This document shows positions 9,811 through 20,745 of a stretch of DNA of 64,000 bases, in pieces. A program made the translations under genes and the position numbers. The stretch spans positions 409,852,248 through 409,916,247 of the forward strand of contig CM057347.1 of assembly GCA_030015575.1 (NCBI GenBank), given 5' to 3'. The notes under the pieces were generated by a model. The model was not told where the DNA came from. It searched no databases and saw nothing but the letters and a program-made list of their open reading frames with translations. Positions within the stretch are counted from its first letter, which is position 1; every line of letters starts with the position of its first letter. This DNA comes from Agapanthus africanus (Eukaryota > Streptophyta > Magnoliopsida > Asparagales > Amaryllidaceae).

Positions 9811-11511
9811 TTATGGAAAAGGTTTGCGTGAACGTGAATGTGAAGAGATAAGAGATGATGTTAAATAGAAACGAGAATGTGAATGATCGGAAATGAGTGG
9901 AATATTGGCATTCTCGTATTTTATAAGAAGAAAGGGTGGTGGTTCAACTTCTATAGGTGGAGGTTGATTAATCACAAAATCCGTATTGTTTAGGAATGCA
10001 AGTTCATCAGCAAAAAGTTCTTCAAAACTTTCATCGATGGTGTAATTGAACATTTTGCTGTCAGTAAGTTTTGTGCCAGAATTTATCATACTTGATTTGT
10101 CAAAAATTATGGAGGTAGGAGAGTCAAAAAACTCATCTACCTCGTTTTCAAAAGTATCCAAATCAAGTTGGCTTTCTGGAATTATCAAACTTGAATTATC
10201 GGATTGTGATTCATCAACACTCACTAAAATTATAGGAAGAATAGAAGAAAAACCTGAGAAAGTAGAAGGTGAAATGAGTAAACAAATTGGTGTATCGAGT
10301 ATCGCTGAACCAGATGTGGGAGATGAAGGCTGAATTTCGGTCTGCTGTTCGGTTATACAATTATCATCAACTTCAAGATGCATATGGGATTCGGGAAGAA
10401 TAATTAAAGACTCGAGATGATGGCCATAAGGAAGTGAAAGGACCTGATGAATTGATGGGACAAACTCATCTAAAATTTCGGGTTCATCAGTCGATATATC
10501 CCCAACGTCAATCACCTCATTCAAGTGAAGGTTAAAATTCTCAAACACCTCATCAAAAGTATAGATTTCAATCAATTTTGGTTTAAGAGTGGAGGTGTAG
10601 AGATCATAAGGATTTGGCATGGTTTCACTCAAAATGGACCCTTTTATAGTCGGGTAAATCAAACACTTCAAAGTCACATAACTTATCAATTGGTGGATCA
10701 TTTGGTGTACTCGATGAATCTGTGAAACTGGAGTTGTGGATTTCAGTTTAGAAAAGGAAGGTTTGATTAGGAAAGGTGTATAGTTTTCTCCACTACCCAA
10801 ATTCTCACTTTGTCCTATGGCCATATTAGACATTGAAAAAAATTTAGCTGGTTCGGAACTAGTTGCTCCTTCATATTTAGCCATGCTTCCCTTCCATTCC
10901 TCTCTGATGCGGTTCAACATCACTAAATCTTCTTCTAATGTCCGCTCAAGACTGGACTTGGGTTGATAAGGAGTTTCAGTATAAGATTGAAATTCTTGTG
11001 GACAATTAAAACTTCCAAATGACTGATTAAAAGGACCGTTTAGAGAAGGTGGGAAAGTCGGATTGGATTGATAGGAACAGAATGGTTGTGAAAATTGGGC
11101 AGGAGTAGGGTCAACATTGTGATAAGAAGAATATTGATATTGGTTGGTCGGTTGGCTATTGGACATCATACATGCCACAGACCGATTATGAAATTCTTCT
11201 TTAGAAAGTGGAGGTGATGGTTGATATTGGTCCGGATTGAAACTTTGTTCTTTAGCCCTAACTATATGCTCAGCAATGGACATGCGTCTAGGGGCATCCT
11301 CACTCGGAGTATCAACGGAAACAGATGTAGAATTAGGATACGGTTGATAAGACCTGGACTGAGGTGGCCAACTGTTTCTATCCGCTTGCGCTATCCGATC
11401 TCTTAATGACATGGGAGAGTCGGATGGTATACCGAAGCGATTATGAAAACAAGAAATATCTGGTTGTGGACAGCAAAGCTCGGCAAGAGTTCGTCTGTTT
11501 GGGTCACCCAT
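9811..11511 (-). CDS. Gag-like ORF of nested element 1
   Basis: Open from upstream position 11622. I prefer the Met at 11511 (MGDPNRRTLAEL), because the preceding 37 codons are hydrophobic leader-like sequence next to the 5' untranslated region. About 566 residues, rich in Gln, Ser, Pro and Tyr, with no zinc knuckle or protease motif. The C-terminal block FADELAFLNNT with the following IEVEPPP is nearly the same as the end of the gag-protease ORF of nested element 2 (FADELAFLNNT, IEIEPPPP). It is probably a structural or relict Gag-type protein of a non-autonomous Athila-like element; I recognise no canonical capsid domain. Confidence 0.65.
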   Translation of the reverse strand: MGDPNRRTLAELCCPQPDISCFHNRFGIPSDSPMSLRDRIAQADRNSWPPQSRSYQPYPNSTSVSVDTPSEDAPRRMSIAEHIVRAKEQSFNPDQYQPSPPLSKEEFHNRSVACMMSNSQPTNQYQYSSYHNVDPTPAQFSQPFCSYQSNPTFPPSLNGPFNQSFGSFNCPQEFQSYTETPYQPKSSLERTLEEDLVMLNRIREEWKGSMAKYEGATSSEPAKFFSMSNMAIGQSENLGSGENYTPFLIKPSFSKLKSTTPVSQIHRVHQMIHQLISYVTLKCLIYPTIKGSILSETMPNPYDLYTSTLKPKLIEIYTFDEVFENFNLHLNEVIDVGDISTDEPEILDEFVPSIHQVLSLPYGHHLESLIILPESHMHLEVDDNCITEQQTEIQPSSPTSGSAILDTPICLLISPSTFSGFSSILPIILVSVDESQSDNSSLIIPESQLDLDTFENEVDEFFDSPTSIIFDKSSMINSGTKLTDSKMFNYTIDESFEELFADELAFLNNTDFVINQPPPIEVEPPPFLLIKYENANIPLISDHSHSRFYLTSSLISSHSRSRKPFP

Positions 11512-11639
11512 TATAAGAAGAGAAAAGGGGGGAAGGGTAAAAAGGAAAAGAAAAAAAATTGGATTGTTTAGCTTTAAAAGTGGATTTGGGGGTTTACTCA
11601 CAAAATCAAAAAAAATGCACAAACAACCTTAGAACTATG

Positions 11640-12474
11640 GTTACCTAGGACAAGCTCTAGACCGCTCCTAGACTTCCAAAGGACAAGTCGCAGGATCAAT
11701 CCTCTACCACCTCTTTATAACTCTTATGGCTAGGTAAGTGCCAGGTAAGTGGGAGGTATCCGCTATACGAATCACCGAAAATAGCGGGCCTAATTAAGTA
11801 ACTACTTACCTTAGACACACTTGCCTAGACACCACAAAAGTAATGAGGATAAGCGATAGATTACCCATGACCTTCCTCTGTCCTTATTGAGCGCGACAGT
11901 CCTTAGAGCCTTGTCTAGATATTTTTTAAATTAATATAGGGTTGATGCGGATGCTCGTTTTGTGATTTACGGGGCCTAGGAAAGGTGATAAAATCCCCAC
12001 CTAATCTGAATTTTGGTCTTGCCCCTTCAAGTCTGTATTAAAATATGCAAAAACAACCCGCAAAACAAAGCACGCAAAAAGATTTTTGAGCGGCGATATT
12101 TTGCAAAGAATCCTGCAGAAAATATATTATTGGATTTTTCAGAAGAGAGATAAAGAGTTTTAGAAGATACCAGAGAATTTTGAAGTCAAGATCGACCAAT
12201 TAGGTCGCGGTTCCGCCGCAATACTGGTGATTTGGCCGCGGTTCCGCCGCGAGATGAGGGGATCTTTTGACAATTTTTATACAGTAGCCCCCGCTTCTCC
12301 TCTGGGTCTTGATGAATATTTCTGAATCTTTATCTCCTCGCTAAAGTGACTCCAGAATTCCTCGCAAGAATCACACTCTAAGCGTTAAATATGCAAGATG
12401 CGGTTTTGTTTTATGTTTATGATATAGATCGAAAAATAATTCAACACGAATAGTAAGAAAAAAATTACGCACGT
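11640..12474 (-). other. 5' leader of nested element 1
   Basis: Non-coding sequence between primer-binding site and Gag-like ORF. It resembles 34210-34620 of nested element 2 and contains paired palindromic GGTTCCGCCGC-type motifs (about 12204-12262) like those in the LTR. Confidence 0.65.
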
Positions 12475-12493
12475 ATCCCCGGCAACGACGCCA
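12475..12493 (-). other. Primer-binding site of nested element 1
   Basis: The minus strand reads TGGCGTCGTTGCCGGGGAT two bases inside the right LTR. It differs by one base from the Athila-type site of nested element 2. This fixes the element's orientation. Confidence 0.85.
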
Positions 12494-12495
12494 TT

Positions 12496-14153
12496 TGATT
12501 GATCTGTTTTAGTGTAGTTTAACCGCAATCAGAACAGTGTCGCGCGTAGCTAGACCGAGGTGAGTATGGGTCGTCCTCTGGGAAACGTTGAATCTTTTAA
12601 TCTTATTTTAGACATGTTGATGAGGAAGGAGGAAGAATAAAGAATGGTAAAAATGGTTGTAGGATCTAGATCTACGTTAAATACGGATGCAAAATATATT
12701 TCTAGATTAACTACGGATGTAAGTTTAATATTAAAAGGGGGCTTGTAGGGTTCATTAGGATTTAGTAGTTATGGATGATTAATTAAAGATTACTCTTTTT
12801 ATCCTTTAATAGATTTAAAACTAGAACGACAGTGATGCATGTAGATTAGGGTTTCTGGAGGAAAAAGGGTTCCCACTCTTAACCCCTATCTCGACATGGA
12901 ACTCCGTTCATATCTAGTCTTTACCAAAATAATTGTTAATCTAATCTCTAATCGTGGTCGCGACTATCAATGAATTGATAGCGCGCCCAATTAGGATGTT
13001 AACTATTCTTTTGATAAAGTTTATAAACTTTATAGGACTTAAAAAGAGTTTAACGATCTTCATCATCCATTAACCTACCCTAATCCCATGAACCTTAACA
13101 AGCGAAGAATTACTCGTGCATGTTGGGAGAAGAAGAGATGGACAGAGAAATCATATTAAAAACTACAAAGAGATAAAATAAGAAAACTACTACCTTTATT
13201 AATCAACAAAAATCATTTACACTTTGTTCCCTTAGAAAATGATTACAAAATACTAGTTTGCTTCTCGATCTCTTCTAAGGAGGTTGATGAACAGTTGATG
13301 ATCAGCCTGGATGCGTGAGCTTATCGTGGACTTCGTGATCTCTTCAGCTTGATGCCTTTTCCAAGAGGCTCTCGGTCCTTATTTATAGTCCCAGAGTCAA
13401 AACCCTAGTTTCCTAATATGGAAACCAGTGGTTAAGATCCCAACATAAAAATCTCATGCCCTAACTACCCTAGTTTCCTAATATGGAAATCTGTGGTTAA
13501 GATCCCAACATAAAAATCTCATGCCCTAACTACCCTAGTTTCCTAATATGGAAACCAGTGGTTAAGATCCCAACATAAAAAATCTCGTGCCCTAACTCCT
13601 CCTTATCGCGGCGGAACCGCGGCCAATAGATGGGTTTGGCCGCGGTTCCGCGGCCTTATAGTGTCTTCGTGGGCTCAATCTTCTGAGGCTTCATCTTGAT
13701 GACCCGTGGTGATCTTTTGAATATCTGGAAACTGAAAATCTTCTCTACGTCACTGCCAGAATTGATTTCTTTAGTTTACTTTCTTATTTAGGCAGGTTTG
13801 TTTCGCCAATTTTGATTTCCTTGATTTCAGTCCCGAAAATTCTACACAATAACTCAATAAATAATATTAGTAGAATTTGTTTTAATTGAGATATTAACTT
13901 AACCATTTGTCTTGATATTATAGTTTTAAGAATTGGTCAAAGGTATTTAATAAGGTAAGCATATTTAAATGGGCCAAATGTTACATGGATATTATATGCT
14001 TACTTTTTCCTACATAATGTTAATTATAATATATAAACATATGAAAATAGTATTTTTGCAAATATATGTGTCATATTCATAATAAACACCTTTTACTATA
14101 TAGAAATAGTAGGAAAAATGTCATATTAAATGTGCAGTTTTATCAACTGAACA
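12496..14153 (-). repeat. 5' LTR of nested element 1
   Basis: 1658 bp copy of 6606-8272 with the same termini; functionally upstream because the primer-binding site is at its left edge. Confidence 0.92.
13380..13387 (-). promoter_or_regulatory. TATA box of nested element 1
   Basis: The minus strand reads TATAAATAAGG, well placed within the LTR to drive the minus-strand element; the paired palindromes lie roughly 250 bp upstream. Promoter activity is inferred. Confidence 0.5.
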
Positions 14154-15050
14154 GGCAGCGACTCGGAAGATGAGGTCAATGCCATATTTTCTGTTCGGCC
14201 ATCGATACAAGCCTTCGCTGATGACGATCGGAGTGTGCAAATCGCCATGGTTCTGTAAGAGCATTACAAAGAACTAGACGCACTTGATACCTATAGTGTG
14301 CAGGAATTGCAGACATTCTATGTCCCTCCCAGGCGGAAAGATGAAAAGACGATCCTCTTTTATCGATCCGCAGAAACTAAAGTGGAGAAAGAAATTTGGC
14401 ATGGTGCCGATTCTACACTTGACCGACTTCAGCCCATCCTTCTGCCTAGATACTACACAAAAGGATTAAAGAGGCTGTTGAGGCGCCAAGACGTACCCCT
14501 TAAGCAGACTGCTCGACAAGCTCGGTTCTACAAGAGGATCTGGAATGTCCCCGGAACTCGGCGAAGACTGTCCAACGGGAGAATGGAAACGATCGGGCTT
14601 GGATATATCCGATCCAAGAAACGGGAGCGATTCCACGGCTGCTACGTCATACATGACTTCGATCAAGAAGGAGATACTCTGTGGGAAGATGCTGACCCTG
14701 AACCAAAACGAGGTCCCGCCGTGAAACTGCGAAGTCCTGCGTTCGAAGAACAGATGGACAAGCTTATAAGGGAAGCGGGTCAAAAGGTTCGAGACGACCA
14801 TAATAGCGAAATGGCTATTTACGAGAAGGCCAGGACGCAACGCCTCCTTCAGCAATCTGCGGAGAATGACGATGCTCTTCGTCGCCAGCCCGTTATACAA
14901 AAGACCCGATGCAGAGGTAAAAATAAACCAAGGAACGGAAAAAGCGTTCGACAGCGACAAAGCGGGTCCAAGAAGCCACGCGATCGAGAATCGAGCAGCA
15001 GAGATCCGTCTCTTATAAAGAAAATGGGTCGAGCGTATTCTTTTTCCTAA
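14154..15050 (+). CDS. Tat Pol, protease-RT linker
   Basis: Reading resumes after the nested element in the frame set by the codons at the target duplication, giving another FGSD-S-E-D-E acidic motif. A TAA at 14256-14258 interrupts, and the frame is then open from 14298 to 15050. The sequence is basic and low-complexity, with no catalytic motif. It ends at an in-frame TAA (15048-15050). It is part of the same polyprotein rather than a separate gene. Confidence 0.6.
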
Positions 15051-15092
15051 GACAAGACAAGGAAGATACTCGATCTTGTCATAAAACATCAG

Positions 15093-15281
15093 ATGATTAC
15101 CCTCCCGGAGTCCAAGCACCCCGAGCAAGCAGGCGAGGCCTCTCACCCGGACTATTGCTCCTATCACCGAGCGATAGGACATCCTTTCGAAGACTGCTTC
15201 ACATTCAAAGACTGGGTAGAAGACCAGTATCAGCAAGACAGGTTCGCTTTATCCAGCAGTTGGAGGGTAACCCCGCCGTAG
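15093..15281 (+). CDS. Tat third zinc-knuckle-like module
   Basis: Same frame as its neighbours, bounded by TAA at 15048 and TAG at 15279. It carries a third CSYHRAIGHPFEDC module followed by FKDWVEDQYQQDRFAL, clearly paralogous to the Gag copy near 4350-4450 though 11 kb away (about 3 kb without the nested element). Its presence beside RT suggests an internal duplication of the Gag module. Confidence 0.65.
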   Translation: MITLPESKHPEQAGEASHPDYCSYHRAIGHPFEDCFTFKDWVEDQYQQDRFALSSSWRVTPP

Positions 15282-15428
15282 AAGCATGAACTGAAAGCCA
15301 CGAGAGTAAGGCCAGACCAACATCGGTCTTGGAAGCGATCTCGTACTTGTCATGTAATAACGCTGTCAGAAGAAGAACCCGAGAATGGGGATGACCTCCT
15401 CTGGTGCTTCGAAAACGATGATGACAAG

Positions 15429-16739
15429 GTGATCTCAGAGTTTCCACCGTCACCAAAAGAGCTGGAAGATAGGATACATACTACTGCAGATAACCTCAAG
15501 AAAATTAACTTGGGGACAGCAAGTGACCCACGGCTGACGTTCTTCAGTGAGCTGTTGTTTGAAGAAAGGGTGGCTACGCTAAAAGACGTGCTCATACAAT
15601 ATAAAGACTGTTTCGCATGGAACTATTCCGAGATGCCGAGACTAGATCCAGAAATAGTCGTGCATAGATTGGCGATATCTCCGGATATCAAGCCAGTCAA
15701 ACAAGCACCGAGAAGGATGCGGCTCGAGCATGAGATGAGCATCAACGCCGAGGTCAAGAAGCTAATCGACTTCGGCTTCATCCAAGAAGTTCAGTACCCT
15801 GATTGGATTGCCAACATTGTCCCAGTGATGAAGAAAAATAGGACGGTGCGCATATGTGTGGACTTTCGGGATCTCAACAAAGCTTTCCCGAAGGATGACT
15901 TTCCAGTACCGGTCACCGAACTGATGATAGATAATACGTCCACTCACGAAGTTTTCTCTTTCATGGATGGCTCATCAGGATACAATCAGATAAAGATGCA
16001 TCCCGAGGACCAGAAGCATACCGCTTTCCGGACCCCTTTGGGCATATTCTGCTACAAGGTGATACCTTTCGATCTAAAGAACGCCGGTGCCACCTATCAG
16101 AGGGCCATGACGAAGATTTTCGATGACCTCATACATGAAATCGTCGAGTGCTATATCGACGGCCTTTTAGTTAAAAGCAAATCATACGAGGAACATTTAG
16201 AGCATCTGAAGATCGTGTTCCAACGTCTTCAGAAATACAACTTGAAGATGAACCCTCTCAAATGCACGTTCGGAGTTTCCTCGGGCAAGTTTCTAGGATT
16301 CGTCGTCCGACACCGAGGCATCGAGATAGACCCGTCGAAGATTAAGGCGATCGTGGAAATGCCTCCGCCAAGGACTCTCAAGCAACTGCGGTCTCTCCAA
16401 GGAAAGCTCGCGTATATCCGGCGATTCATAGCCAATCTCTCCGACAAGTGCTGTCCCTACAGTCATTTAATGAAGAAGGGAACCCCGTTCGTTTGGGATC
16501 GCAAATGCCAAAGTGCACTGGACGAAATCAAGCAATACCTACAAAATCCTCCGGTGTTAACCGCTCCGGTCAAGGGAAAGCCTCTCATTCTGTATACAAC
16601 TGCCCTTGAAAGTTCCTTAGGTGCGCTATGGGCACAAGAGAATGACCAAGGGAAGGAGAGAGCCCTCTATTATTTGAGTCGAGGTCTCCTGGGAGCAGAA
16701 AACAATTACTCCCCATTGAAAAACACTGCCTGGCGTTGA
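15429..16739 (+). CDS. Tat reverse transcriptase (fragment, catalytic Asp replaced)
   Basis: 436 codons covering RT and the start of the gypsy RNase H. RT blocks are seen in order: VRICVDFRDLNKAFPKDDFP (about 140-160), FMDGSSGYNQIKM with the first catalytic Asp (180), FRTPLG, and FDLKNAGATYQRAM. The metal-binding box is YIDG at 242-245 instead of YIDD (codon 16161-16163 is GGC), which should abolish polymerisation. The thumb/connection region KCTFGV.SGKFLGFVV follows. The frame is lost by a one-base change near 16715-16722; the downstream sequence continues in another frame. Confidence 0.9.
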   Translation: MISEFPPSPKELEDRIHTTADNLKKINLGTASDPRLTFFSELLFEERVATLKDVLIQYKDCFAWNYSEMPRLDPEIVVHRLAISPDIKPVKQAPRRMRLEHEMSINAEVKKLIDFGFIQEVQYPDWIANIVPVMKKNRTVRICVDFRDLNKAFPKDDFPVPVTELMIDNTSTHEVFSFMDGSSGYNQIKMHPEDQKHTAFRTPLGIFCYKVIPFDLKNAGATYQRAMTKIFDDLIHEIVECYIDGLLVKSKSYEEHLEHLKIVFQRLQKYNLKMNPLKCTFGVSSGKFLGFVVRHRGIEIDPSKIKAIVEMPPPRTLKQLRSLQGKLAYIRRFIANLSDKCCPYSHLMKKGTPFVWDRKCQSALDEIKQYLQNPPVLTAPVKGKPLILYTTALESSLGALWAQENDQGKERALYYLSRGLLGAENNYSPLKNTAWR

Positions 16740-17050
16740 TCTTCGTGATAACGAAGCTCAGATACTATGCATTAGCACATGAGGTCCATCTCATATCAAA
16801 AGTGGATCCTTTCAAATATTTGATGTCAAAGGCCATATTAACGGGACGGCTCGCTAAATGGGCCCTACTCTTATTGGAATTCTCGATAACATGCCGACCC
16901 CTCAAGGCGGTAAAAGGCCAGGCCATCACCGACTTCCTCGCTGAGCATCCAATACCTGCCAATTCTCATTTGAACTACGAATTGCCCGACGAGAACGTGT
17001 TTGACACGATCGACGGGGAGAAAGGAGGGAGTGATACCCGATGGGAACTT
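16720..17050 (+). CDS. Tat gypsy-type RNase H, C-terminal part
   Basis: Continues the RT-RNase H fold after the frameshift near 16719: CLALIFVITKLRYY, then YALAHEVHLISKVDPFKYL and the connector FLAEHP. The open frame (16736-17080) ends after a second frame change at about 17041-17050, where the next RNase H resumes in the original frame. The RNase H degrades the RNA strand of the replication hybrid. Confidence 0.75.
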
Positions 17051-17534
17051 CGACGGAGCATCTTCCATGAAGAAGCGTGAACAAAGTACCCCCATAATCA
17101 AATTAGGGGTAGGCCTCATCTTCGTGACTCCACAAGGAGGGATAATGCGCTTCTCCTTCTCCTTAACAGAGCCAAGGACGAACAACGAAGCTGAATATGA
17201 AGTTTTGATAGCAAGTCTTGAGATCGCTGTCGACATGGGAATTGAAAACCTCCTCATATATGGAGACTCCCAGCTGGTCGTTAGTCAAGTAAACGGCGAC
17301 TATCAGACGTGTAAATCGGAGTTGGTAAAGTACGGTGAAAGGGTACAACAATTGCTGGCTCAAATCCCTGCCTATGCCCTGGAAAGCATACAGCGCGCGG
17401 AAAATAGCAAGGTGGATGCACTAGCCAAGCTCGCTAAAGAATTGGCCGATGAGAATCTCGATGATGTGAGGATCGTTGTGCAAAGCCGTCGGGTTCTTGC
17501 ACCGGCAGAAATGTCTTCGGAGTCGTCCGAATAA
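17001..17534 (+). CDS. Tat second (archaeal-type) RNase H
   Basis: Contains FDGASS (first catalytic Asp), NNEAEYEVLIASLEIA (Glu), YGDSQLVVSQV (Asp) and SKVDALAKLA (Asp), the full acidic set of the additional RNase H typical of the Tat group. Only sequence from about 17040 is genuine; the start codon at 17001 is a by-product of the frameshift. The TAA at 17532-17534 is in frame with the integrase, so it is a premature stop in the polyprotein. Confidence 0.85.
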   Translation: MTRSTGRKEGVIPDGNFDGASSMKKREQSTPIIKLGVGLIFVTPQGGIMRFSFSLTEPRTNNEAEYEVLIASLEIAVDMGIENLLIYGDSQLVVSQVNGDYQTCKSELVKYGERVQQLLAQIPAYALESIQRAENSKVDALAKLAKELADENLDDVRIVVQSRRVLAPAEMSSESSE

Positions 17535-18842
17535 AAGGGAGCGACCGAGCAAACGGCTCTACAAATAAAGGACCAGGAAAAAGCTAAGGATTGGAGAGAA
17601 GTCTTTATAGACTACTTCAAATCCCGTAGAACACCTAAAGATGCGTCCTTAAGACATCAGCTCATGAAACGAGCTCTATCTTTTGACTTCGTCAATGATA
17701 CTCTGTATAAGAGATCATTTGATTCTCTATGGCTAAGATGCCTGGGACCTGAAGAGGCAAAGAGAGTCGTCCAAGAAACTCACGACGGACTCTGCGGTTC
17801 TCACCAAGCCGGGCCGAAGATGAAGCCGAAGATCAAAAGGATGGGCTATTATTGGCCCACAATGATCCAAGACTGTCTCGAATACGCGAAGCAGTGCCAC
17901 TCATGCCAGATTCACGGGGACTTTATTCATCAGCATCCAAATCCGCTACATCCAACGGTGGCTAGCTGGCCATTCGAAATGTGGAGAACTGATATAATCG
18001 GGCTCATCGAACCGGCATCATCCAGAGGACATCGGTTCATACTTTCAACAACCGATTACTTCTCCAAGTGGGCAGAGGCAGTACCACTAAGAGAAGTGAA
18101 GATGGAGAATATCCTCCATTTCTTCAAGACACACGTCATTTATTGGTTCGACACTCCGCGATGGATTATCTCCGATAACGGGCCAGCCTATAGAAACCAC
18201 AAAATCAGCCGCTTCGCACAACAGTATAATATAGACTGGAGATACTTTTCGGTCTATAATCCCCGGGCTAACGGTCTAGCTGAGGCTTTCAACAAGACCT
18301 TGACGAAGATCGTGAAAAAGACGGTGTCTCGAAATAAGAGGGACTGGCACGAGAGACTGCATGAAGCTCTCTGGGCGTATCGAACTACGTTCAAAATGTC
18401 CACGAACACAACACCGTATGCATTGGTATTCGGCACAGAAGCAGTACTCCCCCTCGAGATAGAGTTATCCTCTCTACGAGTGGCAGTTCATTATGAGCTA
18501 AAGGACGAAGAGAATGCTCACCTTCGGCTTGAGAAGATCGACACCCTTGATGAAGCCCGGCTCATGGCGCAACAAAACCTGGAGGTTTACAAAACAAAGA
18601 TGACGCACTCATATGAGAGATTGACTAGGCCGAGGACATTCCGCCAAGGCGAACTCGTGCTAGTAGTCAAAAGACCTATGATCCCCAATCGTGCCAAGCG
18701 GGGAAAATTCAATCCGAACTATGAAGGCCCGTACATCATAGACAAAGTTTACCAGGGTGGATCTTATCTACTCATGGACATGCATGGTGAAAGACCTTTT
18801 AGGCCAATAAACGGTCGCTTCCTAAAAAAATACAACGCCTGA
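17535..18842 (+). CDS. Tat integrase
   Basis: The frame is open from just after the TAA at 17532; the first Met is at 17664. Numbered from that Met, the HHCC zinc finger is His40, His47, Cys78, Cys81. The DDE core is Asp110 (RTD), Asp171 (SDNGPAY) and Glu207 (NGLAEAFNKTL), a 35-residue D-E spacing. The C-terminal part has GPYIIDKV and ends at TGA 18840-18842. The integrase itself has no stops or missing catalytic residues, but it is cut from the upstream polyprotein by the TAA. No chromodomain is seen, as expected for the Tat group. Confidence 0.9.
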   Translation, partial: KGATEQTALQIKDQEKAKDWREVFIDYFKSRRTPKDASLRHQLMKRALSFDFVNDTLYKRSFDSLWLRCLGPEEAKRVVQETHDGLCGSHQAGPKMKPKIKRMGYYWPTMIQDCLEYAKQCHSCQIHGDFIHQHPNPLHPTVASWPFEMWRTDIIGLIEPASSRGHRFILSTTDYFSKWAEAVPLREVKMENILHFFKTHVIYWFDTPRWIISDNGPAYRNHKISRFAQQYNIDWRYFSVYNPRANGLAEAFNKTLTKIVKKTVSRNKRDWHERLHEALWAYRTTFKMSTNTTPYALVFGTEAVLPLEIELSSLRVAVHYELKDEENAHLRLEKIDTLDEARLMAQQNLEVYKTKMTHSYERLTRPRTFRQGELVLVVKRPMIPNRAKRGKFNPNYEGPYIIDKVYQGGSYLLMDMHGERPFRPINGRFLKKYNA

Positions 18843-20379
18843 CGAGTCACAGCCTAGGTCAACGATAGATGACGACACCTATGTCCGCTCGCTATCTTCC
18901 TAAGCCCAAACTCTATAAGTAGTAGCCGGCAAACGGACCGAAACGTCCTTAAACTAACGATGGACCACTATGTCCTAAAACTGGCTGTTGACCGAGACGT
19001 GTATAAACTACTACAGACCGCAGCATCCCAAGACTGACACAGAAAAAGAAAAAAAAATAAGAGAAAGAAAACGATATGTCCGTAAGCGAGTTGGGCATGG
19101 ATGAAAACCCGAAAGGGCTCCGTGAGTAAAAACAGCAGGGCTACCGGCGAGTGTTGTGAAAACCCGAAAGGGCGCAATCTCGTTAAAAGACACTCGCAAG
19201 GTCCTCTCGACCTTGTGAGGAAAAAATACCTGCGTGAGATCCTTATGACTCACAACGGAGCAACACACTTAGGGATCCCCACGATGCCTAAGGAGAAATT
19301 ACACTTATGAGATCCTCACGACTCGTAAGGAGAATTCCTCTTTGAGACCCTCACGGCTCATAGGATTCAAAAGCCTTAAACTACAGGGATCTGAACCTGT
19401 TCTTAAGCCATCACAACCTCCAATGTTGCCCTACAAGCGGTTCAATGTTGACCCTTGTATACAATCCACAGGCACGGATAAACATTTTCCTAACAAAGTC
19501 CCACCAGAGACTAGGGATATGCTCATATGGCAAAATACACTTGTAAGTCCTCTCGACTTATAAGGAGAAAACACTCTTGTAAGATCCTTACGACTTACAA
19601 GAAACCATACACTTGGGAATCCTCACGATTCCTAAGGAGAAAACGCACCAACGAGATCTTCACGACTCGTAGGGAGAAATACCTTTATGAGACCCTTATG
19701 GCTCATGAAGTCAAAAGCCTTAGTCGATAGGATCTTAATCCTGTTTACTAAGCCACCTTTGTTGGACATCGACAGAGGCAAATGAAGATTCGCTCCTGGC
19801 AATATCCCAGTTGTAGCGATGTTGATGCCTAAATCAGTATCAAATCCTAAACTCGTAGCTAAAAGTCAACGAGCCACAAATGCATACGAAATAGCCGAAA
19901 TAATGGGGCAACTTGCAACAAAATCAGCAAGTAAAAATGTATGCATACAAAATAGCCGAAATGGTTGGGCAGCTCGCAATAAAAAGCAGCGAGTAAATAA
20001 AACAAATAGCCGAAATGATTGGGCACCGCGAAAAATAGCCGAAATGATTGGGCAATCACGACTTTCGCGATATAAAAACTGAAATGATAGAGCATCGCGG
20101 AAAGAAAAATATATAAAATGAAAATTTTTGCCCTACATGTGAGATCACATCGATCCATGTATACAATCCAGGAGCGCAAACAAAAAGGGAACCATACCTT
20201 CCCATCAGGCTCCATCAGAAAGAGAGCCAAATCTCGACGGTTCACAGACAGCCCAGAGACTTACAACAGCGTTCATCCTTATTCCAGCAGGATTCAGACG
20301 CGACAATCAACCTTGGAGCCATGGCAAAGTTCCTGTTCCAAACCTCGACAGTTCATAGACACCCGAGAGAGCACCTCCT

Positions 20380-20745
20380 GGTCCCGTAGAACACGGCTAA
20401 TGTCAATCCTGACCCCGTAGGAAACGCCCAGAGCAAATCCTGGTCCCGTAGAACACGGCTAATGTCAATCCTGACCCCGTGGGAAATGCCCAGAGCAAAT
20501 CCTGGTCCTAAAGAACACGTCCAATGTCAATCCTGACCCCGTGGGAAAAGCCCAGAGCAAATCCTGGTCCCGTAGAACACGGCTAATGTCAATCCTGACC
20601 CCGTGGGAAACGCCCAAAGCAAATCCTGGTCCCGTAGAACACGGATAATGTCAATCCTGACCCCGTGGGAAACGCCGAGAGCAAATCCTGGTCCCGTGAA
20701 ACGCAGCTAATGTCAATCCTGACCCCGTGGGAAAAGTCCATAGTA
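20380..20745 (+). repeat. 62-bp tandem array in the Tat 3' region
   Basis: About six units containing GTCAATCCTGACCCCGT(G/A)GG, with starts near 20402, 20464, 20526, 20588, 20650 and 20711. Each unit is two diverged halves: one with CTGACCCCGTGGGAAA, the other with CTGGTCCCGTAGAACACGG. Confidence 0.85.

Larger units (their letters stand above)
6606..14153 (-). mobile_element. Nested non-autonomous Athila-like LTR retrotransposon (1)
   Basis: LTRs 6606-8272 and 12496-14153 are flanked by perfect 5-bp duplications GGCAG (6601-6605 and 14154-14158). The orientation is minus: the primer-binding site adjoins the right LTR. The internal region is only 4.2 kb, with one long Gag-like ORF and no protease, RT, RNase H or integrase, so mobilisation needed enzymes from another element. 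It sits in the protease-RT linker of the Tat pol. Confidence 0.92.

Noticed and set aside
20118-20420. 100-codon ORF in the Tat 3' region
   Set aside because: Overlaps the start of the tandem array and is not conserved in the second Tat copy.
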